From NCBI GenBank assembly GCA_934569045.1, contig CAKTJX010000003.1:38780-102779 (forward strand): a stretch of DNA of 64,000 nt, written 5' to 3'. Position numbers and translations under genes: made by a program. Below, one piece after another: positions 25,649 to 34,160 of the stretch (within the stretch, counting starts at the first letter, position 1; every line of letters starts with the position of its first letter). The notes below the pieces were generated by a model. It ran no database searches, had not been told where the DNA came from, and saw nothing but the letters and a program-made list of their open reading frames with translations. The stretch comes from an uncultured Oscillospiraceae bacterium. Its GTDB lineage: Bacteria > Bacillota > Clostridia > Oscillospirales > Oscillospiraceae.

Positions 25649-26254
25649 TCATTTTTTCAGCAATCTTGTCCGCAGGCAGCCCAGGCAGTAGTACATGGTC
25701 TCATAGCGGATATACTGCAGGGCGTTTTCATCCCACAGGTAGCGGATTCTGGGGGCGAACTCCTCGTCCCCCGCCCAGAAAAACAGGGCCATTTCCAGCA
25801 TATCGAACACCGGCAGCGCAAAGGCAATGTCCGCGCCCCGGATCTCCCTTGCCCCCATGGCCAGCAGCGCCCCCCGGAAGGCTTCCGGCTCCGCCTGGGC
25901 CCACTCCGCCAGCGGGTCCCGGCTCTCCATCAGGTTCTGGTGAAACTGGAGGCCAAAATCCGTCATATTCTTCCACCGATGCGCCGGAGTACGGGCTTCG
26001 GCGCTGTCACAGACCAGGTCAAAGAGGGTCAGCACCTCGTCAAAGCTGTTGCCGTCCACCCAGGCTTCCCCTGCCCTGCGCTGTAAATCCCCGGTTGACC
26101 GGGCGATCCGGTAGGGGGAGCCGAGGAAGGTTGTATAGAGGTAGGCATCGTCAAATTTCAGGTTCAGCTTGTCGATGAGCTTTTGCTGGTCGTAGGAAAG
26201 GAAAAGCTTTTTGGCGTTTTGGGCGGAAATGGCGTAGTTGTCTCTGCGTTCCAT
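25649..26254 (-). CDS. DUF3786-like protein, function unknown
   Basis: 201 residues from ATG 26254 (MERRDNYAISAQNAKKL) with AAAGGAG 8 bases upstream. The order FLGSPYRI, SFDEVLTLFDLVCDS, a central HRWKNMTDFG and ALPVFDMLEMALFFWAGDEEF looks like the DUF3786 family common in Clostridia, but I could not confirm it by search. No signal peptide; two cysteines near the C-terminus (CLGCLRTR). Cytoplasmic and of unknown role. The promoter of the next gene starts right after its stop. Confidence 0.75.
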   Translation of the reverse strand: MERRDNYAISAQNAKKLFLSYDQQKLIDKLNLKFDDAYLYTTFLGSPYRIARSTGDLQRRAGEAWVDGNSFDEVLTLFDLVCDSAEARTPAHRWKNMTDFGLQFHQNLMESRDPLAEWAQAEPEAFRGALLAMGAREIRGADIAFALPVFDMLEMALFFWAGDEEFAPRIRYLWDENALQYIRYETMYYCLGCLRTRLLKK

Positions 26255-26362
26255 GGCGGTCACTCCTTTTGGGAGTAGTTTAGCACAGGTTGGCGGGGAT
26301 TGGAAGGGGGAAAATTGTTCTTGAAGGATAGCCCCGTTCTTGTTTTGGCTGGGCTATGGATG

Positions 26363-26436
26363 AACGTATACCCCCGGATGGCCCCCCTGCCTTCCCCAAG
26401 GGGAAGGCAGGGGGCTCCTATCCGGGGTTATACGTT
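26363..26436. repeat. AACGTATA-family palindromic element, copy 2
   Basis: AACGTATA (26363-26370) and TATACGTT (26429-26436) enclose CCCCCTGCCTTCCCC/GGGGAAGGCAGGGGG. The flank GGCTGGGCTATGGATG at its left resembles the flank of the copy inside 59846-60068. Confidence 0.8.
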
Positions 26437-26466
26437 TATCTATTTCTTAATTTCCTCTTCTCCCGG

Positions 26467-26495
26467 TTGCCTTTTCTTTGAGAAAGTGGTAAAAT
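26467..26495 (+). promoter_or_regulatory. Sigma-A promoter of alr
   Basis: TTGCCT (26467-26472), 17-base spacer, TAAAAT (26490-26495). It starts about 30 bases after the palindromic element, giving a 5' leader of about 25 bases. Confidence 0.75.
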
Positions 26496-26527
26496 GGGAG
26501 AGAATTTACGGAAATGAGTTGATCTGC

Positions 26528-27685
26528 ATGAATTACGACAATACCCAGGTGGTTATCAACCTGGATGCCATTGAAAGAAATATTGACGCGGTGGCCAAAA
26601 AGACCGGGCTGCCGATTATGGCGATTATTAAGGCCGACGCTTACGGCCACGGGGCCATTCAGGTGGCGCGGCTGCTGGAGCGGAAGTGTGCCTTTTTCGG
26701 CGTCAGCTCCATGCTGGAGGCTATGGAGCTGCGGCGGGCAGGGCTCTCCACGCCCATTCTGATTCTGGGCTATACCCCGGTTGCCGCCTTCCCCACCGCC
26801 ATCCGCAACGGAATCCGCCCCTCCATCTTCCACTATGAGGATGCCCTGGCCCTTTCCCAGGCCGCCCAGGATGCCGGGCTGGCAGACGTGCCCTTCCACT
26901 TTGCCCTGGATACCGGCATGAGCCGGATCGGCTTCCAGGCCACCGCCGCGGCAGCGGACCAGTGCGCCCGGATTGCCGCCCTGCCGGGGCTGAAGGCCGA
27001 GGGACTCTTCACCCACTTCGCCACGGCGGACAGCGAGGATCTGACCCGTTCCCGGCACCAGGCAGAGCTCTTCTACCGCTTTGACCAGATGCTGCGGGAC
27101 CTGGGCGTGGAAATTCCCATCCGCCACCTGGACAACTCCGCCGGCATCATGAACTTTGACCATCCCTGCGAGATGGTCCGCTCCGGCATCATCACCTACG
27201 GCCTGTACCCCAGTGACGAGGTAGACCCCGGCGCCCTGCACTTGGAGCCCGCCCTGTCCTGGCAGTGCCGGATCACCCACCTGAAGCTTTTAGAGGCCGG
27301 GCGGGAGATCAGCTACGGTGCCACCTATACCACCACCAAACCCACCATGGTTGCCACCATCCCCGTAGGCTATGCCGACGGCTACCGCCGGAGCCTTTCC
27401 GGGAAGTTCTATGTGCTGATTCACGGCCAAAAAGCCCCCATTCTGGGCCGGGTCTGCATGGATCAGCTGATGGTGGATGTCACCGACATTCCCGGCGTCC
27501 GCCTGGAGGACACCGTAACCCTGGTGGGCCGCTCCGGCGACGCCCAAATCACGGTGGAGGAGATTGCCGCCGCCGCGGACAGCTTCAATTATGAGTTCGT
27601 CTGCGGCATCAGCCGCCGGGTGCCCCGAATCTATATGCGGGGCGGCCAGGTGGTCAACGAAGTGCGGTATCTGCTGGATACTTAA
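26528..27685 (+). CDS. alr: Alanine racemase
   Basis: 385 residues from ATG 26528 (MNYDNTQVVINLDAIERN). AIIKADAYGHGA contains the PLP lysine; HFALDTGMSRIGF and HLDNSAGIM follow; YGATYTTTKPTMVATIPVGYADGYRRS carries the second catalytic tyrosine region, and GRVCMDQLMVDV is the C-terminal signature. It supplies D-alanine for the cell wall. The ribosome site is weak, so the exact start is less certain; an upstream extension crosses the promoter. CapA-like genes follow, possibly in the same transcript. Confidence 0.94.
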   Translation: MNYDNTQVVINLDAIERNIDAVAKKTGLPIMAIIKADAYGHGAIQVARLLERKCAFFGVSSMLEAMELRRAGLSTPILILGYTPVAAFPTAIRNGIRPSIFHYEDALALSQAAQDAGLADVPFHFALDTGMSRIGFQATAAAADQCARIAALPGLKAEGLFTHFATADSEDLTRSRHQAELFYRFDQMLRDLGVEIPIRHLDNSAGIMNFDHPCEMVRSGIITYGLYPSDEVDPGALHLEPALSWQCRITHLKLLEAGREISYGATYTTTKPTMVATIPVGYADGYRRSLSGKFYVLIHGQKAPILGRVCMDQLMVDVTDIPGVRLEDTVTLVGRSGDAQITVEEIAAAADSFNYEFVCGISRRVPRIYMRGGQVVNEVRYLLDT

Positions 27686-27706
27686 ATTCTGATTTGGAGG
27701 TTCCCC

Positions 27707-29101
27707 ATGTCCCGTTCACCAAGGTCCCCCATTGTAAAAGTTCTGCTGATCCTCATTGCCGTCCTGGCGGCGGCGGATGTGGTGGTCATCGGCCTGTGCC
27801 TGAAAAAGCCAGGCTCCGCCGGCCCCAGGCCCGACAGCTCCCTGAGCACCCGGGGCAACAGCCAGGAACCCACTGACACCACCTCGGAGGAGACAACGGA
27901 GGCAAAACCTACCCTCGTCTCCACCGCCACGGTGCTCTCCACCGGCGATGTGCTGATGCACAGCGGTGTGCTCGCCTCCGGAAAGCAGGGTGACGGCAGC
28001 TACAACTTTGACTCCATTTTCCGCTATATCAGCTCCTACACCCAGGCGGCGGATTTTGCCGTTGCCAACCTGGAAACCACCCTCTGCGGCTCCGACAACG
28101 GCTACGCCTACGCCGGAAACCCCAAGTTCAACTGCCCCGATGCCATTGTGGACAGCCTGAAGAGCGCGGGCTTTGATATGCTGCTCACAGCCAACAACCA
28201 CGCCGCTGACACCTCCCTGGTGGGCTTCAAGCGAACCCTCACCACCGTCCGGGGCAAGGGTCTGGACACCCTGGGCACCTACCTCTCTGCCGATGAGCAG
28301 AAATGGACCATTGAGGAGGTCAACGGCATCAAAATCGGCATGGTGTGCTACACCTATTCCGATGGCTTCAGCCAGAACGGCTACCCCGTGCTGAATTTCA
28401 ACGAGGTCGGCGAAAACGGCATTCTGAACTACTTCACCTACGACAAGCTGGAGGCGTTCTACACGCAAATTCAGGGCTATCTTGCGGATATGAAAGCCGC
28501 CGGGGCGGAGACCACTGTAGTCTATCTCCACTGGGGTGACGAGTACAAGTGGCAGTCCACCGATGCCCCTAACGCCACCCAGACCGCCATGGCCCAGCGG
28601 CTCTGCGACATGGGCGTGGACGTGATCATAGGGGGCCATCCCCATGTGGTGCAGCCTGTAGACCTGCTGCAAAGCACCACGGACCCGGAGCACCGAACTG
28701 TGATCCTCTATTCCATGGGCAACGCCGTATCCAACCAGCGCAAGGAGGAAATGCCGAAAAGTGACCCCACGGGCCACACGGAGGACGGCGTTCTCTTCTG
28801 CGTCACCTTCGCCAAGTATTCCGATGGCAGCGTGTATATAGACTCCGTGGAGCTAATCCCTACCTGGGTCAACATGAACAGCAACTCCGGCACCAAGGAA
28901 TACAATATTGTCCCCCTGGAAGAGTCCCTGGCCCCCCAATGGCAGACCCAATACGGCCTGACCGACAGCCAGCTGAACCAGGCCAAGGCCTCCTTTGACC
29001 GGACAGAGGCCCTGGTTTCCACCGGAATCAGCAAAATCCAGAGCTATCTGGCCCAGCAGAAAACCACGCGGGAAGCCGTAACCATTGACGAGGCCGCGTA
29101 A
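27707..29101 (+). CDS. CapA-family metallophosphatase-like membrane protein, paralogue 1
   Basis: 464 residues. One N-terminal membrane anchor (about residues 9-30) then a Ser/Thr/Glu linker, so the catalytic domain lies outside. Motifs LSTGDVLMHSG, VANLETTL, LLTANNHAADTSLVGF, YLHWGDEYKW and VIIGGHPHVVQPVDLL match the PGA_cap/CapA (PgsA) fold related to calcineurin-like phosphatases. Homologues work in poly-gamma-glutamate capsule export, but no capB/capC is present here. The exact role is unknown. It follows alr by 21 bases. Confidence 0.88.
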   Translation: MSRSPRSPIVKVLLILIAVLAAADVVVIGLCLKKPGSAGPRPDSSLSTRGNSQEPTDTTSEETTEAKPTLVSTATVLSTGDVLMHSGVLASGKQGDGSYNFDSIFRYISSYTQAADFAVANLETTLCGSDNGYAYAGNPKFNCPDAIVDSLKSAGFDMLLTANNHAADTSLVGFKRTLTTVRGKGLDTLGTYLSADEQKWTIEEVNGIKIGMVCYTYSDGFSQNGYPVLNFNEVGENGILNYFTYDKLEAFYTQIQGYLADMKAAGAETTVVYLHWGDEYKWQSTDAPNATQTAMAQRLCDMGVDVIIGGHPHVVQPVDLLQSTTDPEHRTVILYSMGNAVSNQRKEEMPKSDPTGHTEDGVLFCVTFAKYSDGSVYIDSVELIPTWVNMNSNSGTKEYNIVPLEESLAPQWQTQYGLTDSQLNQAKASFDRTEALVSTGISKIQSYLAQQKTTREAVTIDEAA

Positions 29102-29111
29102 GGAGAATTCT

Positions 29112-30527
29112 ATGACCAAAAAATTTCAAAATAACCGCGGCTCCGCCCTGGTGGGCGTGCTCACCGTTCTGATCGTCCTGCTGGTTGCCGCCAACGCTGT
29201 GGTGATCGGTCTGTGCATCCGCCTGGACGCTCCGGACAACCACGCTTCCGCCCCCACGGAGACCACCGCCCCCGCTGAAATCGCCACTGTCCCCACCGAA
29301 ACGGAAACCGAGCCCCCCACCACCATGCCGGAGCCGGAGCATGTGGTGTCCACCGCCACGATTCTCTCCACCGGCGACCTGGTGATGCACATTCCCGTGG
29401 TCAACACCGGGCTGCAAAGCGATGGGAGTTATAACTTCGACTCCATCTTCCGGTATATCACGGATTATGTATCCGCCGCGGACTACGCCGTTGTAAACCT
29501 GGAGACCACCTTCGCCGGGACGGACAACGGCTTCCCCTACGCGGGCTACCCCCGGTTCAACTGCCCGGATGCTCTGGCGGATGCCACGAAGAACGCGGGC
29601 TTTGATATGCTGCTCACCGCCAACAACCACAGCTTCGATACCACCCTGGTGGGCTATAAGCGCACCCTGGAGGTAGTCCGGGGGCTGGGACTGCAAACCC
29701 TGGGCACCTATCTCTCCGCCGACGAGCAGAAATGGACCATTGTGGATATCAACGGCATCAAGGTCGGCATGCTCTGCTACACCTACGCCACCGGCCTGGG
29801 CCCCAAGGGCACCCCCCGGCTCAACGGCAACGCGGAAATCGGCGAGGCCGGCATCTGCAACTACTTCAACTATGAAAATCTGCCCGCCTTCTACTCTGAG
29901 GTGCAGGGCTACATGGACGAGATGAAGGCCGCAGGGGCCGAGGCAACCATGATTTATATGCACTGGGGTGTGGAATACGTGCTCTCCCCCAACGACTATC
30001 AGACCGCCATGGCCCAGAAGCTCTGCGACCTGGGCTTTGACGTGATCATCGGCGGCCACCCCCATGTGGTGCAGCCCGTGGACCTGCTGCAAAGCAATGA
30101 CGACCCGGACCACAAGACCGTGGTGCTCTATTCCATGGGCAACGCCGTGTCCAACCAGCGCAAGGGCAACATCAGCTCCATCTCCACCCCCCACACGGAG
30201 GACGGCATTCTGTTCAGCGTCACCTTCTCCAAGTATTCCGATGACACCGTGTACCTGGAGAATGTCAGCGCCATCCCCACCTGGGTAAACCTGAACAGCA
30301 ACAACGGCTCCCGGCAGTACAACATCGTCCCCCTGGACGACAGCATCCGCTCGGAGTGGATGACGAAATTCAACATGACGGAAAACGAATTCAATTCCGC
30401 CCAGCGCTCCTATGACCGAACCGAGCTTCTGGTGGCCGACGGCATCGCCAAATCCCAGGAGTATCTGGCCCAGCAGAAGCAGCAGCGGGAGGAAAATTAC
30501 CTCCTTGCCGCCCAGAACGCCGCCTGA
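29112..30527 (+). CDS. CapA-family metallophosphatase-like membrane protein, paralogue 2
   Basis: 471 residues from ATG 29112, with AAGGAG at 29100-29105 overlapping the stop of paralogue 1. Same layout: anchor (ALVGVLTVLIVLLVAANAVV), Thr/Glu-rich linker, then LSTGDLVMHIPV, VVNLETTFAG, LLTANNHSFDTTLVGYKRTL, MHWGVEYVL and VIIGGHPHVVQPVDLL. Identity to paralogue 1 is high over the whole domain, so this is a tandem duplication. The WGDEY acidic residue of copy 1 is WGVEY here, which may alter metal binding. Confidence 0.88.
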   Translation: MTKKFQNNRGSALVGVLTVLIVLLVAANAVVIGLCIRLDAPDNHASAPTETTAPAEIATVPTETETEPPTTMPEPEHVVSTATILSTGDLVMHIPVVNTGLQSDGSYNFDSIFRYITDYVSAADYAVVNLETTFAGTDNGFPYAGYPRFNCPDALADATKNAGFDMLLTANNHSFDTTLVGYKRTLEVVRGLGLQTLGTYLSADEQKWTIVDINGIKVGMLCYTYATGLGPKGTPRLNGNAEIGEAGICNYFNYENLPAFYSEVQGYMDEMKAAGAEATMIYMHWGVEYVLSPNDYQTAMAQKLCDLGFDVIIGGHPHVVQPVDLLQSNDDPDHKTVVLYSMGNAVSNQRKGNISSISTPHTEDGILFSVTFSKYSDDTVYLENVSAIPTWVNLNSNNGSRQYNIVPLDDSIRSEWMTKFNMTENEFNSAQRSYDRTELLVADGIAKSQEYLAQQKQQREENYLLAAQNAA

Positions 30528-30686
30528 CCCGGCGGCATCCCAGAACCGTCCCGCGCCCGCCCAGGATTTCCCTGGGCGGGCGCAAAAGTATGATCCGCAA
30601 TACCGCATTTTCCCGCAAAGATGTGACCGGTGCACGCAGCGAAGCTATGCGTTAGCCATTTTTTCCTCCTGCTAATTCAAAAAATA

Positions 30687-30715
30687 TTGACAAATCAGCG
30701 CATATATTATAGAAT
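30687..30715 (+). promoter_or_regulatory. Near-consensus promoter of the HTH gene
   Basis: TTGACA (30687-30692), 17-base spacer, TAGAAT (30710-30715), 45 bases before the start codon. Confidence 0.88.
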
Positions 30716-30759
30716 ACTCCTTGATATCATTATTGATCGGAATCAAGGAGGTTCGCTGA

Positions 30760-30948
30760 ATGATTCTGGCCCGCCCGGAGCAGTATATGAGCACAAAAGA
30801 GGCATCCCTTCTCTGGGGCTATCCGCAGAACACCATCAGCCGCTGGTGTCAGACCGGCAAAATCCCAGGCGCGGAGCAGACAGCCCCCTGCAGCCCCTGG
30901 CTCATCCCCCGAAACGCCCTGTGCCCCAAGCCGAAGCAGGAAAGATAA
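30760..30948 (+). CDS. Small helix-turn-helix protein (excisionase/HTH_17-like)
   Basis: 62 residues. YMSTKEASLLWGYPQNTISR is followed by WCQTGKIPGAEQ and PWLIPRNA, the layout of MerR/excisionase-type HTH proteins that recognise DNA through a winged helix and end in a WxIP motif. AAGGAGG lies 8 bases upstream of ATG 30760. It has a near-consensus promoter and its own terminator but no target or partner nearby. It could be a stand-alone regulator or a leftover of an integrated element. Confidence 0.8.
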   Translation: MILARPEQYMSTKEASLLWGYPQNTISRWCQTGKIPGAEQTAPCSPWLIPRNALCPKPKQER

Positions 30949-30990
30949 GAGACCGCGTTGCTTCCAATGCGCAACGCGGTCTCTTATTAT
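30944..30990 (+). terminator. Terminator of the HTH gene
   Basis: GATAAGAGACCGCGTTGC pairs with GCAACGCGGTCTCTTAT, followed by TATTTC. The long perfect stem overlaps the stop codon. Confidence 0.85.
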
Positions 30991-30997
30991 TTCATTC

Positions 30998-31135
30998 GTC
31001 CCGCAGGGACACCGTAACCGCCCGGAACGGGCGATTTCGTCCAATCGCGGATTGGATTTCATCTGTCGCAAGACAGATTTCACCCAGCCCTTGGCTGGAT
31101 TTCACCGGAGCTGCCGCAAACCGCGGCGGCTCCTT
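30998..31135. repeat. Array of small hairpins spaced by ATTTCA
   Basis: Consecutive short stems: GTCCC-GCA-GGGAC, GCCCG-GAA-CGGGC, TCCAATC-GCG-GATTGGA, ATCTGTC-GCAA-GACAGAT, CCAGCC-CTT-GGCTGG and GGAGCTGCCGC/GCGGCGGCTCC. From the third stem onward they are joined by ATTTCA(C/T) or TTTCA. Stem sequences differ while spacer and geometry repeat, unlike CRISPR. It ends at the stop of the exporter permease. No coding potential. Confidence 0.75.
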
Positions 31136-32389
31136 TTATGTTCTTCTCAGCGCGTCAATGGGGTTCAAATTCGCCGCCTGGGTGGCAGGCAGCAGGCCGA
31201 AGACCACGCCGATCAGTGTGGAGAACACCACCGCGATCAGGATGGCCGGGACGCTGATGGCCACGGGAATCTGCATCAGCTTGGAGATCAGCTCCGCCAG
31301 ACCCACACCGGTCAGCACCCCGATGATGCCGCCGATGCTGGTGAGCACCGCCGCCTCCGTCAGAAATTGCAGCAGAATCCGCTTCTTCTTGGCGCCGATG
31401 GCCTTTTTCAGGCCGATCTCGCTGGTTCGCTCCGTGACGGACACCAGCATAATGTTCATAACGCCGATGCCGCCTACCAGCAGGGAGATGCTGGCAATCC
31501 AGATCAGCTGGGTGTTGGTGGATTTGCTCATGTTCTGCAGCTGCTGGGCCTGCTCCAGCATATCGGCGCTGCGGTAGTCAAAGCCCGTACTGTCGCCGAT
31601 GATCTGCGTGCCGGTGAGCAGGTCCGCTGCGGCCTTGCCCACGGAGGCCATCACATCCGTATTGCGGACCTTGATGGCCGCGCTCTGGGGCTCGTCAAAC
31701 TGGAAGAGCTGGGGCCACAGGGCGTCCGGGAAATAGATGCTTCCGCCGCCATCGTTGGCGTAGAGCTGGTAATCGCTGATGCTGTTGATGGTGGGGGTAA
31801 ACTCCTCCGTGGGGCCCACAATGCCCACCACCGTGTAAACATCCTTGCCGAATTCCAGGGGCTGGCCCACCGGGTTCACGCCGCTGAATAGGCTCTGTGC
31901 CGCCGTGCTGTCCACCAGGGCCACCTTATGGAATTCCCGGTAGTCCTTTTCCGTAAAGCCCCGGCCGGACCGGACCTGGTAGCCATAGACGCTGAAATAG
32001 TGGCTGTCCACGCCGATCAGATTGCCGCTGAACTGGGTGTTCAGATAGTACAGCCCATCGGAATAGCTGCGGGAATGATAGAGAGAAACCTCCTCCGCGC
32101 CGCTGAGCTTCTCTAAGTTCTGCCGGGTCTCCTCGCTGATAACGCGCACCTTGTCCGGCAGCGGGTTCCAGCCCATATCGTATTCATTGCCGTTCTGATT
32201 CAGAGCCACCGTCACCACATTGTTGCCCGCGCCGATGAGGTTTTCCTTGATCTGCTCATTGGTGCCCTTGATGGTGGAAACAATGGTGATGATGGCGGCA
32301 ATGCCGATGATGATGCCCAGCATGGTCAGCACGCTGCGGAGCTTGTGGCTCCAGATGCCCTCAAAGGCAAGATGTATATTTTCAACCAT
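31136..32389 (-). CDS. MacB-like ABC exporter permease (FtsX fold)
   Basis: 417 residues: one N-terminal helix (LRSVLTMLGIIIGIAAIITI), a large extracytoplasmic MacB_PCD domain (about 45-275), then three helices with SLLVGGIGVMNIMLVSVTERTSEIGLKKAIGAKKKR, the FtsX signature. Last gene of a four-gene exporter operon, 13 bases after the second adaptor gene. In gram-positive YknXYZ-type systems this protein exports antimicrobial peptides or toxic compounds; the substrate here is unknown. Confidence 0.93.
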   Translation of the reverse strand: MVENIHLAFEGIWSHKLRSVLTMLGIIIGIAAIITIVSTIKGTNEQIKENLIGAGNNVVTVALNQNGNEYDMGWNPLPDKVRVISEETRQNLEKLSGAEEVSLYHSRSYSDGLYYLNTQFSGNLIGVDSHYFSVYGYQVRSGRGFTEKDYREFHKVALVDSTAAQSLFSGVNPVGQPLEFGKDVYTVVGIVGPTEEFTPTINSISDYQLYANDGGGSIYFPDALWPQLFQFDEPQSAAIKVRNTDVMASVGKAAADLLTGTQIIGDSTGFDYRSADMLEQAQQLQNMSKSTNTQLIWIASISLLVGGIGVMNIMLVSVTERTSEIGLKKAIGAKKKRILLQFLTEAAVLTSIGGIIGVLTGVGLAELISKLMQIPVAISVPAILIAVVFSTLIGVVFGLLPATQAANLNPIDALRRT

Positions 32390-32402
32390 AATTCCTGCCT
32401 CC

Positions 32403-34160
32403 TCAGTCTCCGTACAGGGTGCTGTAGTCGCCGGCCTCCGTGGCGGCTCCGGCCTTCACGTTCTTTCCGTAGGGGAAGGCGATGGCGTCCTCCGCGGTGA
32501 CACCGGAGAGTACCTGCACATAGCTGCCCCAGACGGTCTTGCCCGTTGTGACATTCCGGCGCTCCAGCTTACCGTTGGCACCCTTGACGTACACAAAGCT
32601 TGCGCCGTTTTCCGTGCGGACAAAGGCCTTTTCCAGGTAAATGCCGTCCACCGCGTCCGACAGGGTGTACTGCATGTTCACATAGTAGCCGGACACCAGG
32701 TCCTCGGACTCGTCCACAAAGACCGTAAAGGGATAGGTGCTCACATTGGGATTGCCGTTTCCGTAGTAGTTGCTGCCGTCAGAGCTGGGGAAATCGCCGA
32801 TGGATTCCACCGTGCCCATGCAGGAGGTGCCGTTGCGGTAATCCGTTACGGTGACCTCGCTGCCGATTTCCAGCTTGTCCCGGTCCAGCTCGCTGACGGT
32901 GCCGGTGATATAATAGCCGCCGCCGCCGGAGACCTTGATGATGGGCTGCTTGTTCTGCTTGGCATCCTCCGCCGTGATCACCGAGATCACCTTGCCGTCC
33001 ACCTCGGCGTACACGTTGCCGTCGTTGGCTTCCTTCTGGGCGATATTGTATTCCGCCTCCGCGATCTTGATCTTGTATTTGACATCCAGGATCTTCTTCT
33101 GCTGGTCCTCCTTCATCTGGACGATCTCCGCCAGAGTATAGAAGGGGCCCTGATCCACAGTGGAATCATCGTCAGAGGGCTGCTCCGGCTCCGGCGGACG
33201 TGTGTAATCATAGACACCGGAGGCATCGAAGGGGACAAAGAAGAACCCGGAGCTGCTCACATAGGCGTGCATCCCCTGCCAGGCTGCGTCATCCTTCAGG
33301 GTCTTATTGCCATAGGTGGACTTCACAACCATGTAGAAGTCCTTTACAAAATAGCTGTCCTCCTGGGGCGCTTCCGGCGCCTTGGGCTCCTCGCCCTTGT
33401 CCGGGTCTTCGGATGCCTGCCAGGCTTCCAGCTCCTTCTGGTACTGGGCCAGCTTGGCATCGTATTCGTCCAGGGCTGTCAGATAGCGGCAGCGGGCCAG
33501 GAAGTCGGCCATTTCATTGATCAGCGCGTCATCCACGATGTGGTCCTTCTGGGTCCAGCAGATCAGGGGCGTTTCGGCGCTGCTGCCGTCATAGCCGCCG
33601 TACTGCTTCAGCCACTCCCGGACCACCGCGTCCCCCGCTTCCCCCCGGACGGAATAATCCGGGTAATGGTCGTAGGCGAAGTCGTCCCCCTCCGGGGCGG
33701 TCCAGCTGCTGCCGGAGTCCTCCCGAGGGGTGTAGGGCTGCAGATTGCGGATATCCATCAGCCGGTCTTCCTCTTCCTTGAGCTCCAGCTTCAGCTGCTC
33801 CACCGCCAGGCGCTTCTTTTCCAGGCCCAGCTCCGTCAGGGTTGTATCGTAGGACAGGAGCAGATCGCCCTTTTTCACCGTATCCCCCTCGGCCACCTCA
33901 ATACCGGTGACCTCCTGGGTATCGCTGAGCATGACGGTCTGGATGTTGTCGGAACGGACCCGGCCGGAGGTCTCCTGGCTGTCGCCCCAGTAGTCTGTCA
34001 TGCCCACAATGCCGATGTCGTATACATAGACAACGCCGCCGCTTTTGCTCCCGGTAGCAGCAAGGATGCCCACCACCAGGGCCGCCGCCAGCACCACGCT
34101 GACAATGGGAATCCAGATTTTTTTGCTGATTGCGGGCAGCTTGGGTTTACGCAGTTTCAT
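32403..34160 (-). CDS. Membrane-anchored HlyD/MacA-type adaptor with a large insertion
   Basis: 585 residues. Anchor at about 14-36, then a lipoyl half-motif (TGIEVAEGDTVKKGDLLLSYD) and the first coiled-coil strand (about 108-140). A roughly 200-residue Trp/Tyr/Pro-rich insertion replaces the usual hairpin tip. The second coiled coil (KILDVKYKIKIAEAEYNIAQK), the returning lipoyl half (VYAEVDGKVISV) and the beta-barrel follow. It probably links the permease to the outside. The start overlaps the ATPase gene by 14 bases. It is one of two adaptors in the operon. Confidence 0.88.
   Translation of the reverse strand: MKLRKPKLPAISKKIWIPIVSVVLAAALVVGILAATGSKSGGVVYVYDIGIVGMTDYWGDSQETSGRVRSDNIQTVMLSDTQEVTGIEVAEGDTVKKGDLLLSYDTTLTELGLEKKRLAVEQLKLELKEEEDRLMDIRNLQPYTPREDSGSSWTAPEGDDFAYDHYPDYSVRGEAGDAVVREWLKQYGGYDGSSAETPLICWTQKDHIVDDALINEMADFLARCRYLTALDEYDAKLAQYQKELEAWQASEDPDKGEEPKAPEAPQEDSYFVKDFYMVVKSTYGNKTLKDDAAWQGMHAYVSSSGFFFVPFDASGVYDYTRPPEPEQPSDDDSTVDQGPFYTLAEIVQMKEDQQKKILDVKYKIKIAEAEYNIAQKEANDGNVYAEVDGKVISVITAEDAKQNKQPIIKVSGGGGYYITGTVSELDRDKLEIGSEVTVTDYRNGTSCMGTVESIGDFPSSDGSNYYGNGNPNVSTYPFTVFVDESEDLVSGYYVNMQYTLSDAVDGIYLEKAFVRTENGASFVYVKGANGKLERRNVTTGKTVWGSYVQVLSGVTAEDAIAFPYGKNVKAGAATEAGDYSTLYGD

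Noticed and set aside
27707..30527. Poly-gamma-glutamate capsule locus
   Set aside because: Two CapA-like proteins but no capB/capC synthetase genes in the window.
30552..30583. Terminator after the second CapA-like gene
   Set aside because: Strong GC stem (GCGCCCGCCCAGG/CCTGGGCGGGCGC) but no T-run on either strand; left as a possible stability hairpin only.
30998..31135. CRISPR-like array
   Set aside because: Units are about 20 bases with variable palindromic stems and a 6-base constant spacer; no 25-37 base direct repeats and no cas genes.
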